A stretch of DNA of 64,000 bases from Streptomyces iconiensis (GTDB lineage: Bacteria > Actinomycetota > Actinomycetes > Streptomycetales > Streptomycetaceae). The stretch lies in NCBI RefSeq assembly GCF_028657195.3, contig NZ_JANCPR020000021.1, positions 94,356 through 158,355 on the forward strand, in the 5' to 3' direction. The translations under genes and the position numbers were made by a program. The notes under the pieces are model-generated. The model saw only the letters and a program-made list of their open reading frames with translations, made no database searches and was not told the origin of the DNA. Shown piece by piece: positions 23,321 through 31,823 of the stretch. Position 1 is the first letter of the stretch, and every line of letters begins with the position of its first letter.

Positions 23321-23896
23321 TCAGACGTTGACGCCGAAGTCCTGTGCGATACCGCGCAGGCCGGAGGCGTAGCCCTGGCCGACGGCGCGGAACTTCCACT
23401 CGGCGCCGTTGCGGTACAGCTCGCCGAAGACCATCGCCGTCTCGGTCGAGGCGTCCTCGGTGAGGTCGTAGCGGGCCAGCTCGTTGTTGTCGGCCTGGTT
23501 GACGACGCGGATGAAAGCGTTGCGCACCTGGCCGAAGCTCTGCTGGCGGCTCTCCGCCTCGTGGATGGAGACGGGGAAGACGACCTTGTCGACCTCGGCC
23601 GGCACGGCGGCGAGGTTCACCTTGATCGCCTCGTCGTCGCCCTCGCCCTCGCCCGTGAGGTTGTCACCGGTGTGCTCGACGGAACCGTCGGGGCTGGTGA
23701 GGTTGTTGAAGAAGACGAAGTGCTGGTCGGAGATGACCTTGCTGCCCGTGTCGACGAGCAGCGCGCTGGCGTCCAGGTCGAAGTCGGTGCCGGTGGTGGT
23801 CCGTACGTCCCAGCCCAGTCCTACGGTGACGGCGGTCAGCCCGGGTGCTTCCTTGCTGAGCGAGACATTGCCGCCCTTGGCCAGTGAGACTCCCAC
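23321..23896 (-). CDS. terD: TerD-family tellurium/stress resistance protein
   Basis: Predicted 191 aa, the usual TerD length. It opens with MGVSLAKGGNVSLSKEAPGL and has the calcium-site pattern DFDLDASALLV, FFNNLTSPDGSVEHTGDN and GEGEGDDEAIKV, followed by IHEAESRQQSFGQVRNAFIRV and the C-terminal GELYRNGAEWKFRAVGQGY. TerD proteins bind Ca2+ through these acidic loops and are linked to stress and tellurite responses and, in Streptomyces, to development. It is monocistronic here. The gene symbol denotes the family; Streptomyces carry many paralogues. Confidence 0.93.
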   Translation of the reverse strand: MGVSLAKGGNVSLSKEAPGLTAVTVGLGWDVRTTTGTDFDLDASALLVDTGSKVISDQHFVFFNNLTSPDGSVEHTGDNLTGEGEGDDEAIKVNLAAVPAEVDKVVFPVSIHEAESRQQSFGQVRNAFIRVVNQADNNELARYDLTEDASTETAMVFGELYRNGAEWKFRAVGQGYASGLRGIAQDFGVNV

Positions 23897-24010
23897 AATC
23901 CCCTCCTGAGGGTGTTCGGGTGTGCATCAGGTGCCGAAAAACCTACAGGACTGTAGAAGGGATGCGGTGTTGCGTCCTGGCAGCGAATTCGCCGGTTTTT
24001 GCCGCCCCGC

Positions 24011-24892
24011 TCAGGGCAGCGGCTGGCCGCCCGTCGCGTTCAGGATCTCGGCCGTGATGTACGTGGCGTCCTCCGAGGCGAGAAAGACATAACCGGGAGC
24101 CATCTCGGCCGGCTGCGCGGGGCGTTCGAGCAGGCTGCCGGCGCCGAACTCGCTGGTGTCGGGCAGCGTCGAGGGAATCAGCGGCGTCCACACGGGCCCG
24201 GGCGCGACGGCGTTGACGCGGATGCCGCGCGCGGCCAGATTCTGCGCGAGGCCCTGGGTGAAGGTGACGATCGCGCCCTTGGTCATGGCGTAGTCCAGCA
24301 GGTGCGGCTTGGGCCGATACGCCTGTACCGAGGTCGTGTTGATGATGCAGCCGCCCTGCGGGATGTGGGGGAGGGCCATCCGGCACAGCCAGAACATGCC
24401 GTACAGATTGGTGCGCACCACGCGGTCGAACTGTTCCGTGCTGATGTCCTCCAGCCCGTTGGACCGTGCCATCTGGTAGGCGGCGTTGTTGACCAGGACG
24501 TCGATACGGCCGAACTGTCCGGCGGCCCTCTCCACCAGCGTCCTGCACTGTGCCTCCTCCCGGATGTCACAGGGCACCGCGATCGCCTGCCGTCCGGCGT
24601 CCTCCACGAGCCGTACCGTCTCGTCCGCCTCGCTCGCCTCCTCGGGCAGATGGCTGAAGAGCACATCGGCACCCTCGCGCGCGTAAGCGAGCGCCACCGC
24701 CCGCCCGATGCCCGAGTCGCCCCCGGTGATGACCGTACGGAGGTCACGCAGCCGCCCGCTGCCCCGGTATGTGCGCTCTCCGTGGTCGGGGCGCGGCTCC
24801 ATCTGCTCCGTGTCACCGGGGGGCTCCTGTTCCTGCTGGGGGAACGAGGGCTTGGGGTGCTTGTCGGCCGGATGCTCACCTGACCCGTTCAT
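24011..24892 (-). CDS. SDR-family oxidoreductase (YhdF/YgaA-like)
   Basis: Predicted 293 aa from ATG 24892 with GGAGGAG upstream. A polar N-terminal extension of about 50 residues (PQQEQEPPGDTEQMEPRPDH) precedes the Rossmann fold, as in general stress SDRs of the YhdF type. Motifs: TGGDSGIGRAVA for NAD(P), NNAA, catalytic Ser in INTTSVQAY, and YAMTKGA for the Tyr-Lys pair. VAPGPVWTPLIPS follows. All catalytic residues are present. Probably a cytosolic dehydrogenase/reductase of stress physiology; substrate unknown. Confidence 0.9.
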   Translation of the reverse strand: MNGSGEHPADKHPKPSFPQQEQEPPGDTEQMEPRPDHGERTYRGSGRLRDLRTVITGGDSGIGRAVALAYAREGADVLFSHLPEEASEADETVRLVEDAGRQAIAVPCDIREEAQCRTLVERAAGQFGRIDVLVNNAAYQMARSNGLEDISTEQFDRVVRTNLYGMFWLCRMALPHIPQGGCIINTTSVQAYRPKPHLLDYAMTKGAIVTFTQGLAQNLAARGIRVNAVAPGPVWTPLIPSTLPDTSEFGAGSLLERPAQPAEMAPGYVFLASEDATYITAEILNATGGQPLP

Positions 24893-25291
24893 GGCTCCTC
24901 CTGTGGTTCGGTCTCCTGCGGTTCTCCGGCCGTACGGGCCGACCCGGCGCGGACGGCGGCACGCCCCGCTGCCTCCCGGTCGTCTGCGGGGCCTCGGCAG
25001 GGGTAACCGCCGGGGACCTCCCGAAACACGCTGCTCAGGCCGCGGTGCCCGGACGGCGCAACACACGGTGCGGGGCCCGGCAGCGAGCGCGTCGGCCGTT
25101 CGGGCCCCTCCGGGTGGTGGGCGCCCGGCGTACGTGGGTGACTGGGCTGGACCGCGAGGGGAACCCGCCCTCGGCCGCGGGGGACGGGTGTACCTGAGGA
25201 CCGGCGCCGTCCGGTGCGTGCCCGGGGACCGACGACGAAACGGGACCGACGACGAAAGACGAAACGGGACCGACGACGAAAGGGGTGCACG
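24893..25291. other. Divergent intergenic region
   Basis: 399 bp between the SDR and DUF2243 genes. It must hold both promoters. Only the short direct repeats at 25226-25283 stand out; no gene is supported. Confidence 0.4.
25226..25283. repeat. Short direct repeats GGGACCGACGACGAAA
   Basis: Three near-identical copies of GGGACCGACGACGAAA lie directly upstream of the DUF2243 gene, separated by 2-10 bases. The last overlaps the ribosome-binding site (GAAAGGGG). They may be a product of slippage or a regulator-binding array. Confidence 0.6.
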
Positions 25292-25858
25292 ATGGCCGTC
25301 ACTACCGGCGGTGCCCGTACCGAATCCGGGCCCAGGAGCCTGCAACTGCCGGGCCTGGTACTGGGCGTGGGGCTCGGCGGATTCGTCGACGGCATCCTGT
25401 TGCACCAGATCCTGCGCTGGCACCACATGCTGACCAGCACGGATCAGGACCGTATCGGCGTGAAGTACTACTCGGCCGACACCGTTGACGGGCTCCGGAT
25501 GAACACCGTGTGGGACGGCTTCTTCCACGCCGTCTGCTGGATCGCCGTCCTGGTGGGCCTGGCCGTCCTCTACGCACGCGTGACCCACGGCAGGCGCCGC
25601 GTGTGGACCTCACCCGCGCTGTGGGGCTGGGTGCTCGCCGGGTGGGGCGTCTTCAACCTCGTCGAGGGGCTGCTCGACCACCAGATCCTCGGTATCCATC
25701 ACGTCTACGCCGGACCTCACCAGGCGTGGTGGGACGCGGCGTTCCTGGTGGCGGGCGGGCTGTTCCTCATCGTGGGCTGGCTCATCCAGCACCGCGCACG
25801 CCCGTTCGACCCGGACGACGACCTCCTCACCGGCCCGCCCACCCGCCCGGCCGCCTGA
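25292..25858 (+). CDS. DUF2243 membrane protein
   Basis: Predicted 188 aa from ATG 25292 with AAAGGGG upstream. There are four membrane helices. Conserved histidine motifs flank them: GGFVDGILLHQILRWHHM near the N-terminus and NLVEGLLDHQILGIHHV in the second half, the hallmarks of DUF2243. The repeated HQILxxHH motif suggests metal or heme binding at the membrane. Its stop overlaps the start of the CtaG-like gene by one base (TGATG), and the two families commonly occur together, so a role in cytochrome oxidase or metal handling is likely. Confidence 0.9.
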   Translation: MAVTTGGARTESGPRSLQLPGLVLGVGLGGFVDGILLHQILRWHHMLTSTDQDRIGVKYYSADTVDGLRMNTVWDGFFHAVCWIAVLVGLAVLYARVTHGRRRVWTSPALWGWVLAGWGVFNLVEGLLDHQILGIHHVYAGPHQAWWDAAFLVAGGLFLIVGWLIQHRARPFDPDDDLLTGPPTRPAA

Positions 25859-26859
25859 TGCTGTCCGGCGGCGGAACGGCGCTCACGAACGGGGTGTCCG
25901 GCGCCGGTACGGAGCTCGCGAACGGGGTGTCCGGCGCCGGTACGGCAGACCACTGGCTGACCGGACACGCACACGTACAGGCGCACGCGCAGGCACTCGG
26001 GCACGAGCACGGGCACGGGCACCACGGGACCGGTACGAGCAGCCCGCTGCTGGACGTGGCGCTCCCGGTGACCGCTGTGCTGATCCTGGGCGCCGGCTAC
26101 CTGCTGCTGGCGGCGCTGGCGCGCGAGCACAACCCCACGGTGGGCTGGAGCCGTTGGCGCACGGGATGGTTCCTGACGGGACTCGTCCTGCTCGGCGGTG
26201 CGCTGGTGCCGCCGCTGGCACCGTTCGCACACGCGGACTTCAGGGGCCATATGCTCCAGCACCTGCTGATCGGCATGTACGCGCCCCTCGCGCTCGTGCT
26301 CGGCGCCCCCGTCACCCTGCTCCTGCGCACCCTGCCGGCCCGCCACGCACGGCGCCTGGCCCGCGCGCTGCGCAGCCGCCCCCTGCACCTGGTCGCCAAC
26401 CCGGCCGTCGCGCTGCTGCTGAGCGTCGGCTCTCTGGGAGCCCTGTACTTCACGCCCCTGTACGAGGCCACGGCAGGCCAGGCCCTCGCCCACCACGCCC
26501 TGCACGCACACTTCCTGCTCTCCGGGTGCCTGTTCGCCTGGGTGATCGCAGGCCCTGACCCGGCGCCGTCCCGCCCGGGTGTCCCCGCACGCCTGTGCGT
26601 CCTGGGCGTCGCCATCGCGGGGCACGCGACCCTCTCGCAGCTGATGTACGCCGGACTCCACCTCGGCGTACGCGCACCGGCCGAACAGGTCCAGGGCGGC
26701 GCGGAGATCATGTACTACGGCGGCGACATCGCCGAACTCCTCCTGGCCGCCGCCCTCGTAGCCACCTGGCGCCCGGTCCGCCGGGCCCGTACCGCGCGGT
26801 CCCCGGACGGTACGGCCACGACGCACATGTTCCGGCCCGGCACGGGCGCCAACGCCTGA
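25858..26859 (+). CDS. CtaG-like cytochrome c oxidase assembly protein
   Basis: Predicted 333 aa from ATG 25858, overlapping the previous stop. The N-terminal part contains a duplicated NGVSGAGT unit and a His-rich run (GHEHGHGHH) that could bind copper. Seven or so membrane helices follow with caa3_CtaG landmarks: FRGHMLQHLLIGMYAPLALVLGAP, ALAHHALHAHFLLSGCLFAW and a C-terminal GGDIAELLLAAALV. The family supports assembly of the copper centre of aa3-type oxidase. Forms an operon with DUF2243. Confidence 0.9.
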   Translation: MLSGGGTALTNGVSGAGTELANGVSGAGTADHWLTGHAHVQAHAQALGHEHGHGHHGTGTSSPLLDVALPVTAVLILGAGYLLLAALAREHNPTVGWSRWRTGWFLTGLVLLGGALVPPLAPFAHADFRGHMLQHLLIGMYAPLALVLGAPVTLLLRTLPARHARRLARALRSRPLHLVANPAVALLLSVGSLGALYFTPLYEATAGQALAHHALHAHFLLSGCLFAWVIAGPDPAPSRPGVPARLCVLGVAIAGHATLSQLMYAGLHLGVRAPAEQVQGGAEIMYYGGDIAELLLAAALVATWRPVRRARTARSPDGTATTHMFRPGTGANA

Positions 26860-27071
26860 ACGACGCCGCTGCCGACGTGGCTCGCAGGGGGGCGGTCGGG
26901 CCCACGGGTTCGACCCGTCAGGCTGCACCCGCGGGAACGAGGTCGAGTAAGTACCTGGGCAACTGGCAACCGGTTGAAGAACTACCGGGCCGCCGCCGCG
27001 CGCTGTGCCGCGAGGGCGTACGTGTCTCACGGCACCAGTGGCCTTCCGATGCCTCACGTCTCCGGCCCTGG

Positions 27072-27689
27072 CTACTGATCAGCCGGCCGTTCCCTGGCCG
27101 CTCCCTGGCCCTTCACCAACGAGGCCACCAACCGTGTCATGACGGGCTGTGGGTCGGGTGTGCCGGGCCAGCTGGTCAGCAGCAGGTGATGGGCGGTGCC
27201 GACGATCGCGAGCGCCATGGTGCCCGGGTCGGCGCTCTTTGCCACCCTGCCGAGCTTCTGCTCGGACTCCAAGTAGCCGGTGATGGCCTCCTGGATCGAG
27301 GCGAAGCCCGGTGCCCCGCCTTCCAGTGCCTCGCGGATGCGCAACGTGGCGTTGGGGCGGGTCATGGCCAGGCCCGACAGTGCGGGGCCACCGGAGTCGA
27401 ACAGAGCGTGCACGACAGCATCGAGGTTCCGCACCACCGTGCCCTGCCCGGAGAGCTCCGTCAGCGCCTCCGCCTTCGCTGCCGTCCGCGCGAACCGGTC
27501 GAGGCAGAGCTCGGCCACGAACACGTCGAACCCTGCGAAGTGCGCGTGCAGCAAACCCTTGGCGCAGCCCGCCTCAGTGGTGACGGATCGGCTGGTGAGC
27601 GCGCCAGGACCCGCCCGCTCCACGACTCGCTCGGCGGCTGCGAACAGCCGCTCGCGCACATCCGGTGTCGCCACTCCTCGCGGTGACAT
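27072..27689 (-). CDS. TetR-family repressor
   Basis: Predicted 205 aa from ATG 27689 (GAAGAGAGG 3 nt upstream). A longer frame would start within the operator at 27773 and is unlikely. The N-terminal helix-turn-helix is RLFAAAERVVERAGPGALTSRSVTTEAGCAKGLLHAHFAG, with AGCAKGLLHAHF as recognition region. A helical ligand-binding half follows. It is divergent from the SAM methyltransferase gene, with two inverted repeats between them, so it probably represses that gene and itself. Confidence 0.88.
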   Translation of the reverse strand: MSPRGVATPDVRERLFAAAERVVERAGPGALTSRSVTTEAGCAKGLLHAHFAGFDVFVAELCLDRFARTAAKAEALTELSGQGTVVRNLDAVVHALFDSGGPALSGLAMTRPNATLRIREALEGGAPGFASIQEAITGYLESEQKLGRVAKSADPGTMALAIVGTAHHLLLTSWPGTPDPQPVMTRLVASLVKGQGAARERPADQ

Positions 27690-27764
27690 GGGCCTCTCTT
27701 CCGTTGTGCCGCCATCGCCCGCAACAGGGCCCCCGACCTCGCGCATCGTAGCGAGGATTGCCTG

Positions 27765-27803
27765 TATGGGCACGTGCCCATATGGTTTGGGCGCATGCCC
27801 ATT
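27765..27803. promoter_or_regulatory. Two inverted repeats: TetR operators
   Basis: TATGGGCACGTGCCCATA (27765-27782) is a perfect 18-bp palindrome. A second, related site TGGGC-GCAT-GCCCA lies at about 27788-27801. Both share the half-site TGGGC and sit between the divergent tetR and methyltransferase genes, overlapping the likely promoters. Confidence 0.75.
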
Positions 27804-27830
27804 CTTGTCGTCCCAGCGCAGGAGGCACTC

Positions 27831-28685
27831 GTGTCAGACGTCGTCAACACCGAGCAGGCGAAGGCATGGAACGGCTCCGAAGGCGTCCACTGGGCTCGCA
27901 ACCAGGACCGCTGGAACGCCGTGAACGAGGGTTTCGACGAGCCGCTGCTCGAAGCCGCTGGAACAACCGGGGCGCACCGGACCCTTGACGTCGGCTGCGG
28001 CTCCGGGCAGACCACGCGCCTCGCCGCACTGCGGGCGCCCCGGGGGAGCGCGCTGGGCCTCGACCTGTCCGGCCCCATGCTGGCCGAGGCGCGGGCCCGT
28101 TCGCAGAAGGCCGGCATCGCCAACGTCACCTTCACGCAAGGCGATGCGCAGACCTACTCCTTCGAGCCCGCCGCGTTCGACGCGGCGATCAGCCGCTACG
28201 GGGTGATGTTCTTCGCCGACGCGGTGGCGGCGTTCGGGAACGTCGGCCGGGCGCTGCGACCCGGCGGGCGCCTGGCGTTCGTCTGCCCGGCCGACGCCAC
28301 GCTCAACGGCTGGGTGGCGGCGCTGGCTTCACTGCGCGACTTCCTTCCGGTCGGCGACTTGGGGAGGCCGGGCCTGCCCGGAATGTTCTCCCTGGCCGCC
28401 CCGGACCGCATCCGTGGCGTCCTCACCACGGCGGGATTCGCCGACGTCACCCTCACCCAGACCCAGGCGTACGGGGTATGGGGGCGCGGAGCCGAGGACG
28501 CGGCGGAGTTCATGCTGGGAACGGGACCCGGGCGCCACCTGATGGAGCACGCCGGGCCGACCGCACGGGCCCGCGCCCTCGGCACCCTGACGGAACACCT
28601 GCTCGGCCACGAAGCGGCGGACGGCACTGTCTGGCTGTGCAGCACGTCATGGCTGGTCACGGCGGACCGTCCGGCAGGGTCCTAA
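27831..28685 (+). CDS. Class I SAM-dependent methyltransferase
   Basis: Predicted 284 aa from GTG 27831 with GGAGG 7 nt upstream. Motif I is LDVGCGSGQTT, the acidic residue ending strand 2 is in LGLDLSGPML, motif II is FDAAISRYGVMFF, and motif III is LRPGGRLAFVCP. This is the UbiE/ArsM-like small-molecule methyltransferase type. Controlled, by position, by the divergent TetR repressor. Substrate unknown; a drug- or toxin-inducible role is possible but not shown. Confidence 0.88.
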   Translation: MSDVVNTEQAKAWNGSEGVHWARNQDRWNAVNEGFDEPLLEAAGTTGAHRTLDVGCGSGQTTRLAALRAPRGSALGLDLSGPMLAEARARSQKAGIANVTFTQGDAQTYSFEPAAFDAAISRYGVMFFADAVAAFGNVGRALRPGGRLAFVCPADATLNGWVAALASLRDFLPVGDLGRPGLPGMFSLAAPDRIRGVLTTAGFADVTLTQTQAYGVWGRGAEDAAEFMLGTGPGRHLMEHAGPTARARALGTLTEHLLGHEAADGTVWLCSTSWLVTADRPAGS

Positions 28686-28919
28686 CCCTTCAGCCGTTCC
28701 CGCAGCCTCTCCACTTCCGTGAGGAATCGGGTCTGGCCGCGCCTCGGTCGGACTCGCGGGTGAAGTCCTGGGGGCTGAACCGGCCGCCGTGCGGGGCGAG
28801 GTGTTGCCGAGGGCGGCGAGGCCGTGCGGTAGTTGACGGACTTCTGGACGAGGTCGCCCGGGACGCGGGTGTGGAGCTGGAGGAAGGCGGCGTCGAACCG
28901 TTCGGCGGAGCGGCGGGGG
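28686..28919 (-). pseudogene. Gene remnant downstream of the nitroreductase
   Basis: On the minus strand, after the nitroreductase stop, the sequence reads coding-like SAERFDAAFLQLHTRVPGD and LVQKSVNYRTA. It then continues in more than one frame to RFLTEVERLRERLKG and a stop near 28684. There is no start codon or ribosome-binding site, and the frames do not join. It looks like the tail of a lost gene; I do not recognise the family. Confidence 0.35.
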
Positions 28920-29600
28920 TTACGAGTGGAAGCGGGTCGTCTCGTGCAGTGCGGCGCGGGGTACCGCGACGCTGTTCACGGGGGCCGTGGTGTCCGCGTA
29001 GCCGAAGGAGACACCGAAGAGGATCTTCCGGTTCTCGATGCCGAGCGAGGCGCGAATGGTGTCGGCGTAGAAGCTGAGCAGTCCCTGGGGGCAGCTGGCG
29101 ATGCCGTGGGCGGCGAGGGACAGGAGCAGGGTCTGGCCGTACATGCCGACGTCGGCTGCCATTCGTTCCTCGGCGTTGGGCGGCATGAACAGCAGCGCCA
29201 CGTGCGGTGCGCCGTAGAACCTGAGGCTCTCCGCGTTGAACGCCTCGCGCTTGCCGTGCTCGTCCCGGCCGATGCCCAGCGCGCCGTACATCGCCTCCCC
29301 CGCCTCGCGGCGGCGCTCGGCGAGGGGGCCCGCGTACATGTCGTGGTCGTAGGGGAAGTCCAGGGACAGGTGGTTGCTCGCGTGGGCCGCGAGCAGGTCC
29401 TCGCTCAGGCGGTCACGGACGGCACCGCTGACGACCTCGACATGCCAGGGCTGGGTGTTGGAGTTGGACGGAGCCGCGCTCGCCAGGGCGAAGACCTCCC
29501 GCAGGGTGTCCTCGGGCACGGGGTCGGGCCTGAAGGCGCGGGTGGCACGCCTGCCCCGGATCAGTTCGTGCGCGTAGTCGGGGAGTTGAGCTGTGGACAT
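28920..29600 (-). CDS. Nitroreductase-family flavoprotein
   Basis: Predicted 226 aa from ATG 29600. FMN-binding landmarks: an RRATRAFRPDPVPEDTL opening, SAAPSNSNTQPWHVEVV, the central DVGMYGQTLLLSLAAHGIASCPQG, and the C-terminal ILFGVSFGYAD. Nitroreductases reduce nitro compounds, quinones or related acceptors with NAD(P)H. It starts 64 bp after a TetR gene on the same strand, so the two probably form an autoregulated unit using the operators at 30311-30348. Confidence 0.92.
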   Translation of the reverse strand: MSTAQLPDYAHELIRGRRATRAFRPDPVPEDTLREVFALASAAPSNSNTQPWHVEVVSGAVRDRLSEDLLAAHASNHLSLDFPYDHDMYAGPLAERRREAGEAMYGALGIGRDEHGKREAFNAESLRFYGAPHVALLFMPPNAEERMAADVGMYGQTLLLSLAAHGIASCPQGLLSFYADTIRASLGIENRKILFGVSFGYADTTAPVNSVAVPRAALHETTRFHS

Positions 29601-29664
29601 GAGCCTTCCTTGGTTCGTGGGCGGGGAATGTGCCTGTACGGCCGCGGCGCCGGGGTGGTGCGGG

Positions 29665-30249
29665 TCAGCGCTCCATGTAGGAGGCGATGACGCGGTCCGC
29701 CGCGTCCTTCAGCGCTGCCGCCGACTTCTCGGGGGAGTAGATCTGGGTGGTGACACTGGCGCCTTCCACCAGCATCTGGAGCATGTAGGCGAGGGACTCG
29801 GGGTCGCGGACGGGGAGCGGAGTCACCAACTCCGTGAACAGGTCGAGGTATTCGGCCTTGCGGGCCTCCACGGCGGCACGGACCGGGTGGTCGCGGTCGG
29901 GGAACTCCACGGACGCGTTCACCAGCGGGCAGCCCCGGAACCCGGGCTCGCTGATCTGGTCGGCGATGTCGGCGATCACCTGCCGGAGCTGGGCCGGCGG
30001 GTCGTCGGAACAGGCCGCGCGCGCCGACTCCAGCCAGGCGCGCGGGGATACCGCCTTGGCGTTCACATAGGCCAGCGCGAGCCCGTCCTTGGACGCGAAG
30101 TTGCGGTAGATGGTCGGCTTCCCGACCCCGGAACGTTCCGCGATCTCCGCCACGCCCGCCGAGTGAATGCCCTCGCGATAGAACATCTCGCACGCGGTCT
30201 CCCACACCCGCTGCCCCGCGGGTGAGCGCTGCTGCTCGGCTTCCGCCAC
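29665..30249 (-). CDS. TetR-family repressor of the nitroreductase unit
   Basis: Predicted 194 aa from GTG 30249 (AAGGAG 8 nt upstream); longer starts would run into the operators. The DNA-binding part is WETACEMFYREGIHSAGVAEIAERSGVGKPTIYRNFASKDGL, a standard TetR helix-turn-helix with SGVGKPTIYRNF as recognition helix. The C-terminal half is helical and ends TQIYSPEKSAAALKDAADRVIA. It is followed by the nitroreductase gene. Likely binds the two palindromes just upstream. Confidence 0.9.
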   Translation of the reverse strand: MAEAEQQRSPAGQRVWETACEMFYREGIHSAGVAEIAERSGVGKPTIYRNFASKDGLALAYVNAKAVSPRAWLESARAACSDDPPAQLRQVIADIADQISEPGFRGCPLVNASVEFPDRDHPVRAAVEARKAEYLDLFTELVTPLPVRDPESLAYMLQMLVEGASVTTQIYSPEKSAAALKDAADRVIASYMER

Positions 30250-30310
30250 GTGTCGTCTCCTTGGGGTACGTGCTCGGTTCGGCGCCCCGGACGGTGCTAC
30301 GCATCGCTGG

Positions 30311-30348
30311 GTACCGATCGGTACGCAGGGGACAGTACCGATCGGTAC
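30311..30348. promoter_or_regulatory. Twin palindromic operators for TetR
   Basis: Two identical 14-bp perfect palindromes GTACCGATCGGTAC (30311-30324 and 30335-30348) have their centres 24 bp apart, just over two helical turns, 60-100 bp upstream of the tetR start. Paired sites on one face of the DNA fit cooperative binding of two TetR dimers. Confidence 0.85.
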
Positions 30349-30482
30349 GCGGGGCGTCAACCGTGCCCTGACCAGGGAGCCGGCGCGGCAGCCACGCGTG
30401 AGGGAGGTGCGGCAGCCACACGCAAAGGAGGCGGGCCCGGAACGTCTCCGGGCCCGCCTGCGGGGCGTGCGTGGCGACGCGT

Positions 30483-31820
30483 TCAGGCGGCGACGGCGAC
30501 CGCTTCGACCGCCGGGGTGCGCAGGGTGCGGCGGGCCGTGATGAGGCTCGTGACGAAGGTGGCGGTCACGGCCAGTGCGGCGATGGTGAGCCAGATCCCC
30601 GGCCCCTGCCCGCTGGGCATCGTCTCGTCGGTGCGTACCGAGGTGAAGGTCAGGATTCCGGCGAACGCGGCCAGGGTGCCGAAGAAGACGCCGGTGACGA
30701 CCAGGACGAGGCTCTCGGTCGCGACGGTCGCGAGCACCTGGCGCGGGGTGGCACCGGCCAGCCGCTGGCGGCCGAACTCGCGGCTGCGGTACGCCGTCGT
30801 CGCGTACAGGGTGTTGATCAGCATGACGCAGGCGAACACGACGATGATGCCGACGACGACCAGGTTGACGGTCTCCAGGTTCTTGTCCTCGACGGACTTC
30901 TTCATCCCCGAGGCGGTGATCGCGTCGCTTTCGATGCCCTGGAGGTAGAGCGTGGCGGTGGCGATGCCCACGAACAGCATCAACGGCATGAGAATGCCGG
31001 TCAGCTGCTCGGCCCGGCGCCGCAGGTTGCGTACGGCGATGTAGCCGCCCCCGCCCGTGAGGGCGGAGACGGGACGGCTGAAGCGGACCAGCAGGACGCG
31101 CAGCAGCGCGGGGGAGAAGACGGCGAAGCCGAGCGAGAGCAGGATGGAACCGTAGGCCGCCGGCGCCATCAGAGCCGAGTCCTTGGCGTCCATGGAGAAC
31201 GCGGTGCCCATCGAGCCGACGCCCGCGACCAGCGCCAACAGGCCGCCCGCGGTGCGCAGTCGGGCACGCGGGCGCCGCCCCTCGGCCGCCTTGGCCGCGC
31301 GGCGTACCGCGAGCGCGGCGGCGCCGACGGCCGAGACCAGGGTGACGGCGAGACCCGCGCCGAGCGCGACGGGCCCGAAGGTGTGCTCGACGTTCCCCGC
31401 GACCTGCCCCGTGTCGCGGAACTCGGCGACCAGGGCCTGCCCGCCGAGCATGGCGGGAACGATCGCGAGCAGTACGCCCAGCAGCGCGACCGCAGCCGCC
31501 TCACCCGTCACCATCCGCCGGATCTGGCCGGGCGTCGCGCCCGTGCAGCGCAGCAGGTGCATCTCCGCCTCGCGCTGGCGGACGTTGACGGTGAGCGTGG
31601 AGGCGATGGCGAAGAAGACCAGCAGCGTGCCGTACCCGCCGACCACGCCACCCGTCAGCGACAGCGACTCGCTGCTTCTGGCGTCGACGCCGGAGGCGGC
31701 GGCCGTGTCGTGCAGGGAGTTGAACATCATGGTGATCGCGGAGCCGAGGAAGGCGGCGAGCAGGGTGGCGATCAGCCGTGCGGGGCGGTGGCGCACGGAG
31801 CGCCAGGCGAGGGTCAGCAT
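30483..31820 (-). CDS. ABC transporter permease (FtsX/MacB type)
   Basis: Predicted 445 aa. Two FtsX-like permease modules: an N-terminal helix (LIATLLAAFLGSAITMMF), then TLLVFFAIASTLTVNVRQREAEMHLLRCTGATPGQIRRM, and a C-terminal copy with INTLYATTAYRSREFGRQRLAGATPRQVL. The E/F-x-x-x-R-L-x-G-A-T-P segments are the coupling regions to the ATPase. It works with the ATPase gene 3 bp upstream to export a lipid, peptide or drug, or to drive envelope work. The neighbouring PadR gene is divergent and likely regulates the pair. Confidence 0.9.
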   Translation of the reverse strand: MLTLAWRSVRHRPARLIATLLAAFLGSAITMMFNSLHDTAAASGVDARSSESLSLTGGVVGGYGTLLVFFAIASTLTVNVRQREAEMHLLRCTGATPGQIRRMVTGEAAAVALLGVLLAIVPAMLGGQALVAEFRDTGQVAGNVEHTFGPVALGAGLAVTLVSAVGAAALAVRRAAKAAEGRRPRARLRTAGGLLALVAGVGSMGTAFSMDAKDSALMAPAAYGSILLSLGFAVFSPALLRVLLVRFSRPVSALTGGGGYIAVRNLRRRAEQLTGILMPLMLFVGIATATLYLQGIESDAITASGMKKSVEDKNLETVNLVVVGIIVVFACVMLINTLYATTAYRSREFGRQRLAGATPRQVLATVATESLVLVVTGVFFGTLAAFAGILTFTSVRTDETMPSGQGPGIWLTIAALAVTATFVTSLITARRTLRTPAVEAVAVAA

Positions 31821-31823
31821 GGC

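Noticed and set aside
27690..27773. Upstream extension of the TetR gene to an ATG at 27773
   Set aside because: That start lies inside the palindromic operator and lacks a ribosome-binding site; ATG 27689 has GAAGAGAGG and fits family length.
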